From Promethearchaeota archaeon (GTDB lineage Archaea > Asgardarchaeota > Lokiarchaeia > Sigyniarchaeales > SOKP01), in contig JAHLWS010000077.1 of NCBI GenBank assembly GCA_019057795.1, forward strand, positions 1-64,000: 64,000 bases of DNA. The letters are read 5' to 3'. The notes under the pieces were generated by a model. It searched no databases, was not told the DNA's origin, and was given only the letters and a program-made list of their open reading frames with translations. Shown in pieces: positions 9,719-20,549 of this stretch (positions are counted from its first letter, which is position 1; each line of letters opens with the position of its first letter). Both the position numbers and the translations under genes were made by a program.

Positions 9719-11422
9719 ATGATGAACAATGAAAAATCTTCGCCAATTGAAAATATATATCAGAAGATCGATCAGAATCTCATCAATATTGGATCAAATA
9801 GTCTAGAATGCGAAACTTTTTTTCATAGTTTATGGGAAACAGCTGTTAAGAAAAACTCAGATTCAAAGTTGATTAATGATATTAAAAAGGACTATTATTT
9901 ATTCACATTTCGAGAATCAATACCACTCGAAGATCTGGAGTATTACAAGGAAAGGTTTAAAAATACTGAAAATTCAGTGCTCAAAGTAATGTATTTTAAC
10001 GTTTTAAATAAAGAAAAATTAGATTTTGACTTAATTTTAGAAACTTTCGATTATTTTTTCATTTTATATGAGAATGCTCTTAAATCTGGGAATCCAATTT
10101 CAATTAAACAAAGTATTGATATATTAAATTCAAGCTTAGAATATGCTCTCAAGTTAAAAAATGAAAATATGATCTCAAAATCTCTTTCAAAACATGTGGA
10201 GTTTATAACCGAGCACATTCGGCTTAAAAACTTTAATTGGGCATATTTATTAGTCAAATCATTATTTATTATCGGAAAGAAACATTGGGATAAAGTAGAT
10301 GAATCTTTCATTGAGAATATAATTAAAGAAGTAATGAAAGAAAAGGAAAATGGTCCAAAATATTTCAATGGATGGAAAGACTGGTCTAATTTATTAATCC
10401 AATTATACACATTATTAGGAAAACATGAAAAGAAAAAGGCAACACTTCAAACAGCTGCAGATACGCTAGAACAAGACTTTGATGAAATGGTGAAAAAAGG
10501 TGAATTATCTCACATAAAAGCAGGTTACTATTATAATAAGATTGCTGAATATCGCAAAAAAATGAACCAATCTCATAGAGATATGAATGATTTGATGATA
10601 AAAATCAAGCACCATCAAAAAGAAGGTAAAAAAGATATGGTTGTAATTAAAGGATCGTATGAAATTCCAGAAAAGGAGATTCAAAAGTTTGTTTCTAGAT
10701 TCGAAAAAAAACCTACTCTTGAAATCATCCAGTTAATCAATGAGATCCCCATAATTTCTTTCGAAACTTGTGTTCAAGCACGAAAATCGGGATCGAGTGA
10801 TTCTTTTCTAGAACAAATCCCTCACATTACATATGTCAATGGACTTATAAAAGCTAAGACAGTCGGAAATGAGACTATAGATACCCAAGCTAAATGGTTA
10901 TTTATTGAGGAGATGAAATTAATAATCTTTAAAATTGGAATCCTTTTCCAAAAATTAGGAAGTCAAAATGATAATTTTCTCGATGAGTTAAATGAATTTT
11001 TTGGTAAAAGCAATAATTTTACTAGTACGAATAAGGAATTGATGTCATATGGTATAGAGAAATTTAGAAAAAAAGAGTATATAGCCGCAATACACGTTCT
11101 CATTTTCCAAGTAGAAGTAATCCTAAGAAATAGATTGAAAGACTTTGGGATCAGTGATTACATAGAAAAAAATGGAGTTCAACAATATATCAGCTTGGGA
11201 AATGTATTGACCAAATTACACGAAAACCATGACCTTCAAGAAAATTTTTTGATATTTCTTGATCTTTTCTTATCTGACCAACAATTTGTTAACCTAAGGA
11301 ACAAAATAGCTCACGGTCTAACAAAAATCGAAGAGTTCAATGAAAACAATACGGTTGCCTTGATATTTATTTTAATAAAATTAGTTAATTCAAGTGAAAG
11401 GTATCTAACAACTGGGAAATAA
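9719..11422 (+). CDS. DUF4209/HEPN-like C-terminal domain protein
   Basis: C-terminal VNLRNKIAHGLTKIEEFNENNTVALIFILIKL. Confidence 0.5.
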   Translation: MMNNEKSSPIENIYQKIDQNLINIGSNSLECETFFHSLWETAVKKNSDSKLINDIKKDYYLFTFRESIPLEDLEYYKERFKNTENSVLKVMYFNVLNKEKLDFDLILETFDYFFILYENALKSGNPISIKQSIDILNSSLEYALKLKNENMISKSLSKHVEFITEHIRLKNFNWAYLLVKSLFIIGKKHWDKVDESFIENIIKEVMKEKENGPKYFNGWKDWSNLLIQLYTLLGKHEKKKATLQTAADTLEQDFDEMVKKGELSHIKAGYYYNKIAEYRKKMNQSHRDMNDLMIKIKHHQKEGKKDMVVIKGSYEIPEKEIQKFVSRFEKKPTLEIIQLINEIPIISFETCVQARKSGSSDSFLEQIPHITYVNGLIKAKTVGNETIDTQAKWLFIEEMKLIIFKIGILFQKLGSQNDNFLDELNEFFGKSNNFTSTNKELMSYGIEKFRKKEYIAAIHVLIFQVEVILRNRLKDFGISDYIEKNGVQQYISLGNVLTKLHENHDLQENFLIFLDLFLSDQQFVNLRNKIAHGLTKIEEFNENNTVALIFILIKLVNSSERYLTTGK

Positions 11423-11515
11423 AATTTATCCTTAAGATCTTTTTAATATTAGATTTAAAAATAATATTCCTAATATCTAAATATGGATTCTGTTTAGTTT
11501 CTATTGTTTATCATC

Positions 11516-11689
11516 TCATATTTTTTTAGTTATGCATCTAAAACTTACTTGTTTAACGATTGTTTCAAACTTTTGATGACATTTATGGCATTCAAAAATG
11601 TATTCTTTTTGTTTGGGGTAATTATTAATATAATCAATCAAGTATAATTTTTCTCCACAACTACATTCTATATACTGATCCTCTCTCAT
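11516..11689 (-). CDS. Small zinc-ribbon protein (57 aa)
   Basis: MREDQYIECSCGEKLYLIDYINNYPKQKEYIFECHKCHQKFETIVKQVSFRCITKKI: CxC and CxxC pairs; not in the ORF track. Confidence 0.55.
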   Translation of the reverse strand: MREDQYIECSCGEKLYLIDYINNYPKQKEYIFECHKCHQKFETIVKQVSFRCITKKI

Positions 11690-11883
11690 TCTTTCTCACT
11701 TCCTTTTGGTTTTTCAATTAAATCTAATTTACATTTTCAACTTTCAAAAATTTTCATGTACATTATAATTCATTTCACATCTGAGTTAGATAGCTCCTTT
11801 TAATTCATTATTACTTTTGTCTCCAAACTTCTGAAAAAAAAAGCTTATCATGTGAAGATCACTTATAGTAGGGGATTATACAT

Positions 11884-13227
11884 TTAGTTGAGGATATCAC
11901 TTCTTTTTTGCTCAATCTGATTTATTTTTAAAACCATTTCGCTAATAACTAAAGTTGGAGGGTCGTAATCATCGCTCCTTGGCTTTCTATCCTTACAATT
12001 ATTACAAAAATCATTTTCGAACTGATTAAACAAATGTCCAAGATTTCCAGATTGGGGAATTACTTTTTTCTTAGTACAAGTAATCTTTTTTACACCTAAA
12101 GAGTAAATTCCTTCAGCTTGTCCTAAAATTGAAGGATAATAACCAACAAGGAGATGTGAACATTTTTTCAAAATTGCAATTGGATTAAGATCATTTAGCG
12201 CTATGTCTAATGATTCTTTTATATGCGGGTCATTTATTGAGCTTAAATCCGAAAACTTAAAGAATTTTAAGGTTTCTATTGTTTTTGATAAGGGTATTTT
12301 AATTACATCATTAATTGTGAATAATTCCGAGGCGATTCCCATATTTTCTAAATTATAATTAAACTTTTTTATATAATACTGATGATTATATTCTTTAGCT
12401 AATTTTAAACCTTTTTGGTAAAACTCCTTTGCTTTATCTAATTTATAAGCCTCATAGTATCCACCTGCTAATAAATAAGTATGAAGTTGAGTATCTTTAG
12501 CTTCAAATTTATCTGATAACTCAACCAAGAGCTCGATAAATAATTCGTTCTTTTCCAATATTTTTGAAAATATGGATTTATCAATATGGTCTTTAAGGAT
12601 AGAGTTCAAAAACACCTCTATTTGCAGTAAATGAAGATTTAATGTATGATACTCAAATAAATCTAGTGATTCTAAAAATTTTTTTAAGATTTCTAACATT
12701 TTTTTGGTGTGCTCTTTTAGGACATTATCTAAGACGATATTCTCAGATTCCCATATGAATTTTATGAAATGATCGATGGTTCTATGTTTTTTTGATGCTT
12801 CTATTCTTTTTAATATATTAGGGATTTGCTGTTTTATTAAAATTTCAAAAGTTGCGTAATAATGGAAGAAAAATGTAAATGTATTAATATATAGTTGATC
12901 TTTTAATTCTTTAGAAAGCCTTAACCCCTCAATTGTTAAATTAATAAAAGTCTCAATTTTTTCTGTAAATATATTACTACTTGTCATTATTGCTAAGATA
13001 GCTTGTAGATGGTGCTTATCTTTCCTTTTGAGTTTATAAATTTTAAAGAACTGCTCTTGCATTTCCCTAATATTATCACTTCTAAAATATAAAATTGATG
13101 TGTGAATTCTTCGCTTAATATTTTCAATTTCTGTTTTACTTATTATTTCTTTCATTCTTTCAGGATTATCTAAAAAACTTTCAAAACCCTCCGACCGATG
13201 TACCTCATCTACGAAATTGTTTTGCAC
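11884..13227 (-). CDS. Helical/TPR-like protein of unknown function with C-terminal cysteines
   Basis: 447 aa ORF; AKEFYQKGLKLAKEYNHQYYIKKF TPR-like; FCNNCKDRKP. Confidence 0.6.
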   Translation of the reverse strand: MQNNFVDEVHRSEGFESFLDNPERMKEIISKTEIENIKRRIHTSILYFRSDNIREMQEQFFKIYKLKRKDKHHLQAILAIMTSSNIFTEKIETFINLTIEGLRLSKELKDQLYINTFTFFFHYYATFEILIKQQIPNILKRIEASKKHRTIDHFIKFIWESENIVLDNVLKEHTKKMLEILKKFLESLDLFEYHTLNLHLLQIEVFLNSILKDHIDKSIFSKILEKNELFIELLVELSDKFEAKDTQLHTYLLAGGYYEAYKLDKAKEFYQKGLKLAKEYNHQYYIKKFNYNLENMGIASELFTINDVIKIPLSKTIETLKFFKFSDLSSINDPHIKESLDIALNDLNPIAILKKCSHLLVGYYPSILGQAEGIYSLGVKKITCTKKKVIPQSGNLGHLFNQFENDFCNNCKDRKPRSDDYDPPTLVISEMVLKINQIEQKRSDILN

Positions 13228-13325
13228 GATATAAATTACCTTTTGACCATATTGAACAATCCTTTTTCGATCTGTATCACAAGGTATTATATACCCAAAG
13301 CGAACGTAAACAAAAGTATTTTTTA

Positions 13326-13553
13326 CCTTTGGGGAATCCTTGCGGACTTAAGGAAGTTTCAGAATTTATGGGTTATCTAAAATCAGATTTAGAAATATCT
13401 AATGGTATATTTGCTCCAATTGAATATGAAAGATTTTTAAATAATAACAATGAAAACCTTAAAACGAAAATTAAAAGTGATCTGTTACAATATAATAGAG
13501 ATGATCTGAAAAGAACCAAATATATTTATGATTGGTTAAGGAAGTTAAAGTGA
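13326..13553 (+). pseudogene. C-terminal fragment of a RNase H-like (YprB/TM0106-type) exonuclease
   Basis: CGLKEVSEFMGYLKSDLEISNGIFAPIEYERFL...LLQYNRDDLKRTKYIYDWLRKLK resembles the YN.DD..AT..vy.WL motif. Confidence 0.4.
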
Positions 13554-13665
13554 GATAATCATACATCTTAAAAATAAAGTCTGCACGTCATTGATTTAAA
13601 AATGTCAGATTGTAAGTTTTTTATCAATAAATATTAGAAAAACCAATTAAGTAAAGACAAAGAAA

Positions 13666-14730
13666 ATGATCTATGCTTTAAACGATCAAAATGAAAGAAT
13701 TAATGCTTCTAAAGCGGAAAAAGGTAAAAGTTATAGTTGTCCTAATTTAGATTGTGATAATAAAGAATTAATACTTAAGAAAGGACAAATAAGAATTCCT
13801 CATTTTGCTCACAAATCTCATAAGGATTGTTCTTCGGAACCTGAAAGTGAAGCCCATATTTTGTGTAAGATATTCTTCCAGTCTTTATTAGATCTTGACA
13901 AACAATTTGTTGAATACTATGGAATAAAAGGAGTTCGACCAGATGTTTTATATGACCAATTTGCCCTTGAAATACAGTGTTCCACCATCACTGTAAATGA
14001 AGTAAAAAGGAGAAATAAAATATACGAAAAAAATGGTTATATAGCCATATGGATATTTCTCGAAGATGAATTCAAACCTAAAAAAAAAACTAAAGAACCA
14101 AAAGCCTATTATCGTGTTAAAAAACCAGTCTTACGTGGCTCATTTGAAGATATAGGAAGAAGAAAACTTAAATTTTTTAGTTTCAAATGTGAAAATGAAG
14201 ATATTCACCTTAATTTTAATGATTATGGTGATTTTTTTGATGAATTCACAAAGGAAAATGAATTAGTTATCAAAACTAAGCAGGATTTTGATAGCATTTT
14301 AGAAGAAATTCTAATCCTAATTAAAAATAAAAAAGAGTTATATGATCTCAAGAAAAAATTAAATTCCTTACCTAAAAAAATTCAAGGTAATTTATATGAA
14401 AGCTCAAATCTTAATTATGCTCATATATCAGCTATAGACTTTTTAGATGGTGTTAATAATTTTAATATTGGAATGTTTTTAAATCAAATATTTCGTGAAA
14501 AAGATTGTTCTATGGATACCTTTAAAGATCACATTGAAAAAATGATAATTAAAGCATATAATAAGGATAAAAGTATTAAAGATTGGAGAGATCAAAATAC
14601 TTTCGAGCGAAATGGAAAAAAATATGTTCCTATATGTGGAATCAAAAAAATATATCATGAAACCCCTAAAGCGTATTTAGTTTGGTCTAATCAATACTTC
14701 AACTTCATAAGCACCACTATTCAATTTTAA
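13666..14730 (+). CDS. CoiA-like competence/nuclease family protein
   Basis: MIYALNDQNERINASKA..YSCPNLDCDNKELILKKGQIRIPHFAHKSHKDC..ESEAHILCK..RPDVLYDQFALEIQCSTI. Confidence 0.75.
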   Translation: MIYALNDQNERINASKAEKGKSYSCPNLDCDNKELILKKGQIRIPHFAHKSHKDCSSEPESEAHILCKIFFQSLLDLDKQFVEYYGIKGVRPDVLYDQFALEIQCSTITVNEVKRRNKIYEKNGYIAIWIFLEDEFKPKKKTKEPKAYYRVKKPVLRGSFEDIGRRKLKFFSFKCENEDIHLNFNDYGDFFDEFTKENELVIKTKQDFDSILEEILILIKNKKELYDLKKKLNSLPKKIQGNLYESSNLNYAHISAIDFLDGVNNFNIGMFLNQIFREKDCSMDTFKDHIEKMIIKAYNKDKSIKDWRDQNTFERNGKKYVPICGIKKIYHETPKAYLVWSNQYFNFISTTIQF

Positions 14731-15067
14731 CCTACCTGGTCTCCGTTAACATTGAAACCGACGGATTCCATCTCTACATTCGATTCCTCGAGCAAAAGGA
14801 TACGTAAGTTGTACAGCCATAATTTGAGCCTTTAAATTTACATTTTTTCTTTTTTGCTATTTTTTTAGATGTCATATGCTCCCAGATCTTATAATTAAAT
14901 TCATGTAATAGATTTAAATTTCTATTTAAAAGCTTAGATTTTCTTTTTGAAAGACCATTTAAGTTAATTAGTATAAAAATAAATAATCTTATTTATTTTT
15001 TATTTAATTAAAATTGAAATCTTATTTGTATGACTTACGAAAACATCTTAAATTGGTTCAAAAAGCA

Positions 15068-15087
15068 CCCATCATTTAAGCGATGGG
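15068..15087. repeat. Hairpin CCCATC-ATTTAAGC-GATGGG, possible IS200/IS605-type end remnant
   Basis: Perfect 6-bp inverted repeat; minus strand reads GAATTCCCATCGCTTAAATGATGGGTGCTTTTTGAA. Confidence 0.3.
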
Positions 15088-15175
15088 AATTCTTTTCTTT
15101 ATTAAGAAAAGAAATTCTAAGAAAAAATAGAAGTAAAAAATATAGCAAAATAACTTGTTAAATAAATGAGAAATA

Positions 15176-18100
15176 ATGACAATTCGAAATGAAAAACATG
15201 TAATGGAAGATGAATCAGTTAATATAATAAATTCTTTTCTATTACCTTGGATTGTATACGATTTAAGGGTTTCTGATTATGCTATTGATCTTTATGTTAG
15301 AATAGCTGAAATAAATAAACCAGTGAGTTCAGACTCATTTCATATTCAATTAAAATCCACAAAAGAAAAAAAATTGAAAGATAATAAAATTACTCTAAAT
15401 AATTTTCCCACAAAAACCTTACTTACCTTTGAAACTTCATATGAACCCGCATATATCGTTTTATGTGATTTAAGCTCAAAAGAGTTATACTGGGTTAATG
15501 TTCATGACGAAATTAACCGTTTAAATAATGCTAATCCAGCTTGGAAAAAACAAAATACAAATACAATTTATTTTAATTTACCTCAAGCGGTATTCACTAA
15601 ATCGAAACTAAAAGAAGATGCACTAAGAATACGGAAAAAATTAATTATAAAATATTCAATTAAACTAAAAGAAGATGAGTCTTTTGAAAAAATATATAGT
15701 CAAATGGAAATAGAATCTATTCAAGAAGATATTTTCTCAGGAAAAATAAAACTTAAAGATGAGAAAGCAAAAAAACTGTTTATAGCAGAGTTAAATTTTG
15801 TTAAAATTTTCAATGTTGAATTTGATGATGTAAGTAAAAGGATTAAGGAAATCATTATTACAATTACTTTTTATGAAAAAATTATTAGGAAAAAATTAAT
15901 CCCATCAAGTATCAATACTGGTCTTATCTTTATGAGATTATCTGATTTATTTTTTATGTTATCTGGAATTAAAGACTTTAAACTAAATATAAACAAATCT
16001 ATAGATTCTAACAAAAAAGCATTAAAATATTATAACAAAAAAGAAGATTTTCTTCAAAATTTCATCATATATCATAATTTAGGGTTAGCCTATAAATTAT
16101 TATATGAGAGTGACCCCAGAGATGATTATTTGTTATATCAGATTACTGCTCTTAATAGCAATTTAAAACTTGCTGAAGAAAAAGGAATTGCACCCATTTT
16201 AGGTCAACTTAACTTATCTATAGCTAATTTATATCTAAAACTAACTGATAAGAAGATTCATTTAATAAAAAACCAATCTAAAATGATCAACCAAATTAGG
16301 TCTTCAATAAGTCATTTTGAAAAAGCTTTAGAATATTCCCAATATTCAGAAGATTCGAAGGAATATGCACTGATCTGTTATTCTATTGGGAATTTATATA
16401 CAATGAATGCAGAATTAGAAAGTCCATATAATAATTTAAAGAGTTCTTTTAAATATCTAACAAAAGGATACGATATTATATTGAAAGTTGGTGATTCAGA
16501 AGAAATTTCAGATTATAAAACTAAATTAGCCGTAGTTTATCGAGGTTTGTATGATTATGAAAATAATAAAAATTGTCTAAAGAAAAGTATTGATTATTTA
16601 AATCAGGCACTTGAATTTTGGAATCTTGAGGATTTTCCATGGGATTATGCAACAGCATTGAAAAATTTGGCAATGGATTATATAATTTTAGGTACTATTG
16701 AAAATACAAAAGAAAATATATTAAAAGCAAAAGAAGCATTGGAGAAAGTCTTAATAGTCTTCTCTAAAGAGATTTATCCTGAAAGATATGCTTCCACTCA
16801 ATTAACTTATTATGAAGCTTATATAACTCTTTATGAGAATAATATAGATATTGAAGATAACTTAAATAGAGCACTTGAATCTTTAAATGAATGCCTACAA
16901 GTATATTCAAAGGAATTTTATCCCTATGGTTTTGCCACAGTAAAATTAAATCTTGGGGCTACTTATATGTATCTCTATCAACATTCAAATAATAAAAAAT
17001 ACATAGAAGAATCGATTAATTCCCTTAAAGAAGCTATTGAATTTTTTATATTAAAAGTTTATCCAGAAGATTATGCAAAATCACAGAATAATATTGGACA
17101 GTCCTATTTAGCATTATCAAAACATAATGATGAAGAAATTAATTTAAAAAAAGCATTAAATTCATTCAGAGAATCTCTTAATGTTCGGAGTTTAAAATCT
17201 CATCCATTTTTATATGCCCAGCTAAACAAATGGTTAGGAATAGTATATTATAAGCTAAATAATATTGATGAGAAAGTGGAATTTCTTGAAGAGGGAATAA
17301 AAGCATACAATAATGCCTTAAAAAAATTTACCCTCAAAGATTATCCTGAAGATTATGCCGAAATATACTTTAATTTAGGGGGATACTACAAAAAATTAGC
17401 GGAATTTAAAGATAAAATTCCTAATTTAAAAAAAGCTATTCATTATTTTAAAGAATCATTAAAAGTTATAACATTTGAATCTGATTCTTTTAAATATGAA
17501 ATAACAAACAACTACATTGGAAATATTTGCTTTGATTTAATAGAGATTGAGGAGAAAGAAGAATTTATCAAAGAAGGATTAATTGCGTATCCCAATATTT
17601 TAAAAAATTTATCGAAGACCGATAATCCTCATAATTATGCAGCAATGAAATGTAATTTGGGAAATTTATATACTCGCTTAGCAAAAAAAGGGAATAGAGA
17701 AACAAACTTAAAACAATCTATAGATGCATTTGATGAGGCAATTGAGATTTATTACACCTTAAAATCCTATGAACAATTAAAGAATGCCATTGCTAATCTA
17801 TCTGAAAGTCTATATTTTTATGGTTTTCTAACAGAAGATAAAACTATATGTGTAGAAGCAATAAATTATTATAAAAAGATACAAAAATCTATTGAGCCCT
17901 TAACTAATGTAGAATTAAACCTTGGATTAATCAATTGTTTAGGAATAATGTATAGAAAACTAAGCAAATTTGGAGAAAAAATAGAAAATATTAAAATATC
18001 AATAAAGTATTATAAAAAGGCCTTAAAAATTGTTGAAAAAGGTTCTGAAGATCATGGAATAACTTTAAACAATTTAGGTTTAGCATATCAAGAACTTTCG

Positions 18101-18253
18101 GATGATATAGATACAAAGGAAAATTTAATTAAATCATTATCAACCTATAATGAATCTTTAGAGTACTTAACTAAAAAAAACTCAGAAACCATCAAAATTG
18201 TTAAGAAGAATATTAAGAAAATAAACCTAAAGTTAAAAGAATTTAATAATTAA
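15176..18253 (+). CDS. DUF4365 (nuclease-like) N-terminus fused to a long TPR array (1025 aa)
   Basis: N-terminal DYAIDLYVRIAE...FHIQLKSTKE (D..QxK) then multiple TPR units (e.g. DYAEIYFNLGGYYKKLAEF...LKKAIHYFKESLKV). Confidence 0.7.
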   Translation: MTIRNEKHVMEDESVNIINSFLLPWIVYDLRVSDYAIDLYVRIAEINKPVSSDSFHIQLKSTKEKKLKDNKITLNNFPTKTLLTFETSYEPAYIVLCDLSSKELYWVNVHDEINRLNNANPAWKKQNTNTIYFNLPQAVFTKSKLKEDALRIRKKLIIKYSIKLKEDESFEKIYSQMEIESIQEDIFSGKIKLKDEKAKKLFIAELNFVKIFNVEFDDVSKRIKEIIITITFYEKIIRKKLIPSSINTGLIFMRLSDLFFMLSGIKDFKLNINKSIDSNKKALKYYNKKEDFLQNFIIYHNLGLAYKLLYESDPRDDYLLYQITALNSNLKLAEEKGIAPILGQLNLSIANLYLKLTDKKIHLIKNQSKMINQIRSSISHFEKALEYSQYSEDSKEYALICYSIGNLYTMNAELESPYNNLKSSFKYLTKGYDIILKVGDSEEISDYKTKLAVVYRGLYDYENNKNCLKKSIDYLNQALEFWNLEDFPWDYATALKNLAMDYIILGTIENTKENILKAKEALEKVLIVFSKEIYPERYASTQLTYYEAYITLYENNIDIEDNLNRALESLNECLQVYSKEFYPYGFATVKLNLGATYMYLYQHSNNKKYIEESINSLKEAIEFFILKVYPEDYAKSQNNIGQSYLALSKHNDEEINLKKALNSFRESLNVRSLKSHPFLYAQLNKWLGIVYYKLNNIDEKVEFLEEGIKAYNNALKKFTLKDYPEDYAEIYFNLGGYYKKLAEFKDKIPNLKKAIHYFKESLKVITFESDSFKYEITNNYIGNICFDLIEIEEKEEFIKEGLIAYPNILKNLSKTDNPHNYAAMKCNLGNLYTRLAKKGNRETNLKQSIDAFDEAIEIYYTLKSYEQLKNAIANLSESLYFYGFLTEDKTICVEAINYYKKIQKSIEPLTNVELNLGLINCLGIMYRKLSKFGEKIENIKISIKYYKKALKIVEKGSEDHGITLNNLGLAYQELSDDIDTKENLIKSLSTYNESLEYLTKKNSETIKIVKKNIKKINLKLKEFNN

Positions 18254-18269
18254 TATTAAATGAGTACGA

Positions 18270-18830
18270 GATAACACAACCTTATTGATAATATCATACC
18301 ATTTTCTCACATTGTTGAAGGACTCTTTGTTTGTAATGTCAAATACAATGATACCTGCTCGTGAATCTGTTAAATAATCAGGCCACAAACGTTGAAATTG
18401 ATTTTATCCAGCAAGATCCCAAATCATGAATTTTACAGAGGTATCTAATTCATTAAATAAACACTCTCTTTTAGATATAAATGTCCCAATTGTAGCTTTA
18501 TAGTCGGCTTTAAATATACCATGAACATATCTCTGAGCCATACTTGTCTTCCCTACACCACCATCTCCAATTAAACTCAACTTATAAACAAAATCAGGGG
18601 AATGGGATTTTTATTGGTAATAATCCAATTTATGTTTTAATTTTTCCACTTCAGTATCTCTTCTTATTTTGGGAATTACAGGGCTAACCGGTAGTTCTCC
18701 ATCAACTATTCTTGCAACTTTATCAGCAGTTAGATAGGTATAAGGAAATATATCATCAACAAACGTTGCAGGATGAAGAATCGACACTAAAACATGATCC
18801 GAACCAGACTCACAAAATTTTTTCTAAATA
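18270..18830 (-). pseudogene. Rab/Ras-like small GTPase with N-terminal extension, truncated and interrupted by stops
   Basis: Minus strand VYKLSLIGDGGVGKTSMAQRYVHGIFKADYKATIGTFISKRE...KFMIWDLAG*NQFQRLWPDYLTDSRAGIIVFDITNKESFNNVRKWYDII; second stop DYYQ*KSH upstream; G4/G5 missing. Confidence 0.8.
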
Positions 18831-19176
18831 TTCTCCAATATATGCAATAAATTCCTTGACTTTAATTTTGTTAAGAAGATCAGGAGTTTCCTCAAATTTT
18901 ATTGATATGATCAGGAAGGTTATTTGATATTTCCTTCTTTTCTTTCTATTATACTCTGGACAATCATCATTCGTTTTATTTAATTTTGCGGGTAAATCTT
19001 TTACTCTTTCAATATTAAGAGCAAACTTTAAAAAATTTTTAGATTTGGATAATTCTAAAGTTCTTGTAAGCTTTACCTATCTTTTTCGATTTGGTTGTCC
19101 CTTATTTTATATTCGATGAGCAATTTCGTGAGTTCGTTCTCTAACTGTATACTTTATTTTTTTGCTACTAAATGTA

Positions 19177-20013
19177 TCAAATACTTGTATCATGCCCACA
19201 TTTTGTACAAAATTTAGTGTTTGGAATAATCTCCTTCCCACAATTTTGGCAATAATGAGCTTTTTTGGCGAGAATATCTTTAGGTTCTTGCGTAATAAAG
19301 ATTTTTCTTTCTTCTGTCTTTTTTTTATACAATTTATAGATTCCTACAGGCACACCTATACACAAAACAGCTCCAATACCAAATAAAACTACAATACCCA
19401 AGAAATAACCCCCAGAATATTCTGGTTCTGGATAAGTCCAAATTAATTGTGGATAATCCTCACTACTGTAAGCTCCTTCTTTTGAATGTCCCTGAACATA
19501 GCCTGTTTGCAAATTATTTGAAGCGTTAACACAAATAGAAATACTATTTCTTCCTTGTATAAAGTCAGTAATATCAATCTTATAGATTTTTCCTTCAGCT
19601 ACAGTGAAAGTTGTAATTATTTCTTTATGTTCAGGTTTATTCACCCAATTAATTGTGTATTCGTTCCAAGTATCGCTTATCAAACATACCATTACATTAA
19701 AAGTCTCTGAAACGTAATACATATCTATTGAAATTTCTGCTTTTGTCCAACCCGCAGGTTTATCAGAAAAATTAAAGTATAAATATGCTTCAGTCCACCC
19801 AAGACCGCGGTCTCCAAATATTAACCAGTTTTTTCCGCCATAATTTGAAGTTGGATTATACGTATATATGTACGCGTCTTTCTCTGCTACAGTTGATACA
19901 GTTTCATCGCTTGCTATACATCCTATAAGTGTAATGTTAAACGTTAATCCAATTACAATTAGTATCCCTACTATTACAAATAATTTTTTTTTTAACATTT
20001 TTTTCAACTTCAT
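19177..20013 (-). CDS. Secreted DNRLRE-domain protein with C-terminal TM helix and zinc ribbon
   Basis: Signal peptide; DAYIYTYNPTSNYGGKNWLIFGDRG..EAYLYFNFS; TM GIVVLFGIGAVLCIGVPVGIY; CQNCGKEIIPNTKFCTKCG. Confidence 0.75.
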   Translation of the reverse strand: MKLKKMLKKKLFVIVGILIVIGLTFNITLIGCIASDETVSTVAEKDAYIYTYNPTSNYGGKNWLIFGDRGLGWTEAYLYFNFSDKPAGWTKAEISIDMYYVSETFNVMVCLISDTWNEYTINWVNKPEHKEIITTFTVAEGKIYKIDITDFIQGRNSISICVNASNNLQTGYVQGHSKEGAYSSEDYPQLIWTYPEPEYSGGYFLGIVVLFGIGAVLCIGVPVGIYKLYKKKTEERKIFITQEPKDILAKKAHYCQNCGKEIIPNTKFCTKCGHDTSI

Positions 20014-20411
20014 TCCTGAAAATTGCTTAGATTTTTGATCAAATAACTATCAGAATAAAAAATATTTAACATTTTGGCAAAAATGATTTTTATAATGTTT
20101 TTAATTCCGCTTCCCTTTATCTTAATTGCTTAATCTATTAACTAATTTATAAGCAATAATATTAGTAGTAATAATAAAGATGTAACGTGCTTAATATAAT
20201 TAAAAGTATATGTATCTATGAATAATTTAATTATATTTAGCTCTTCCTTATGCTTTTACAGTTAAAGTTTCACGTAAAGTTAAAATGTTACAGGAATAGT
20301 CTTAACGAAATAAATCTAAAGAAATAAAAGTTAGGTTTAGACCAAAATTCTATCTTGATTAAAAACAAAACTAAAAACCAGAATAAAATAAAAAAAAAAG
20401 AGAGCTAGAGT

Positions 20412-20549
20412 TAGAGGTTTTTGAAAGACTTGAAGTATTCGCACGCCCCTCCCTTTATTAAGGCGAGGCTCGTAATGCTCGAGTAGGCTGCTTTGTAATT
20501 CTCGTCTTTTAGCATATCTATTACTTGTTCTCTCGAGTCGAACTTAACT
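20412..20549 (-). pseudogene. C-terminal fragment of an unknown CDS
   Basis: Minus strand FDSREQVIDMLKDENYKAAYSSITSLALIKGGACEYFKSFKNL*; higher GC than surroundings; no start. Confidence 0.35.
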
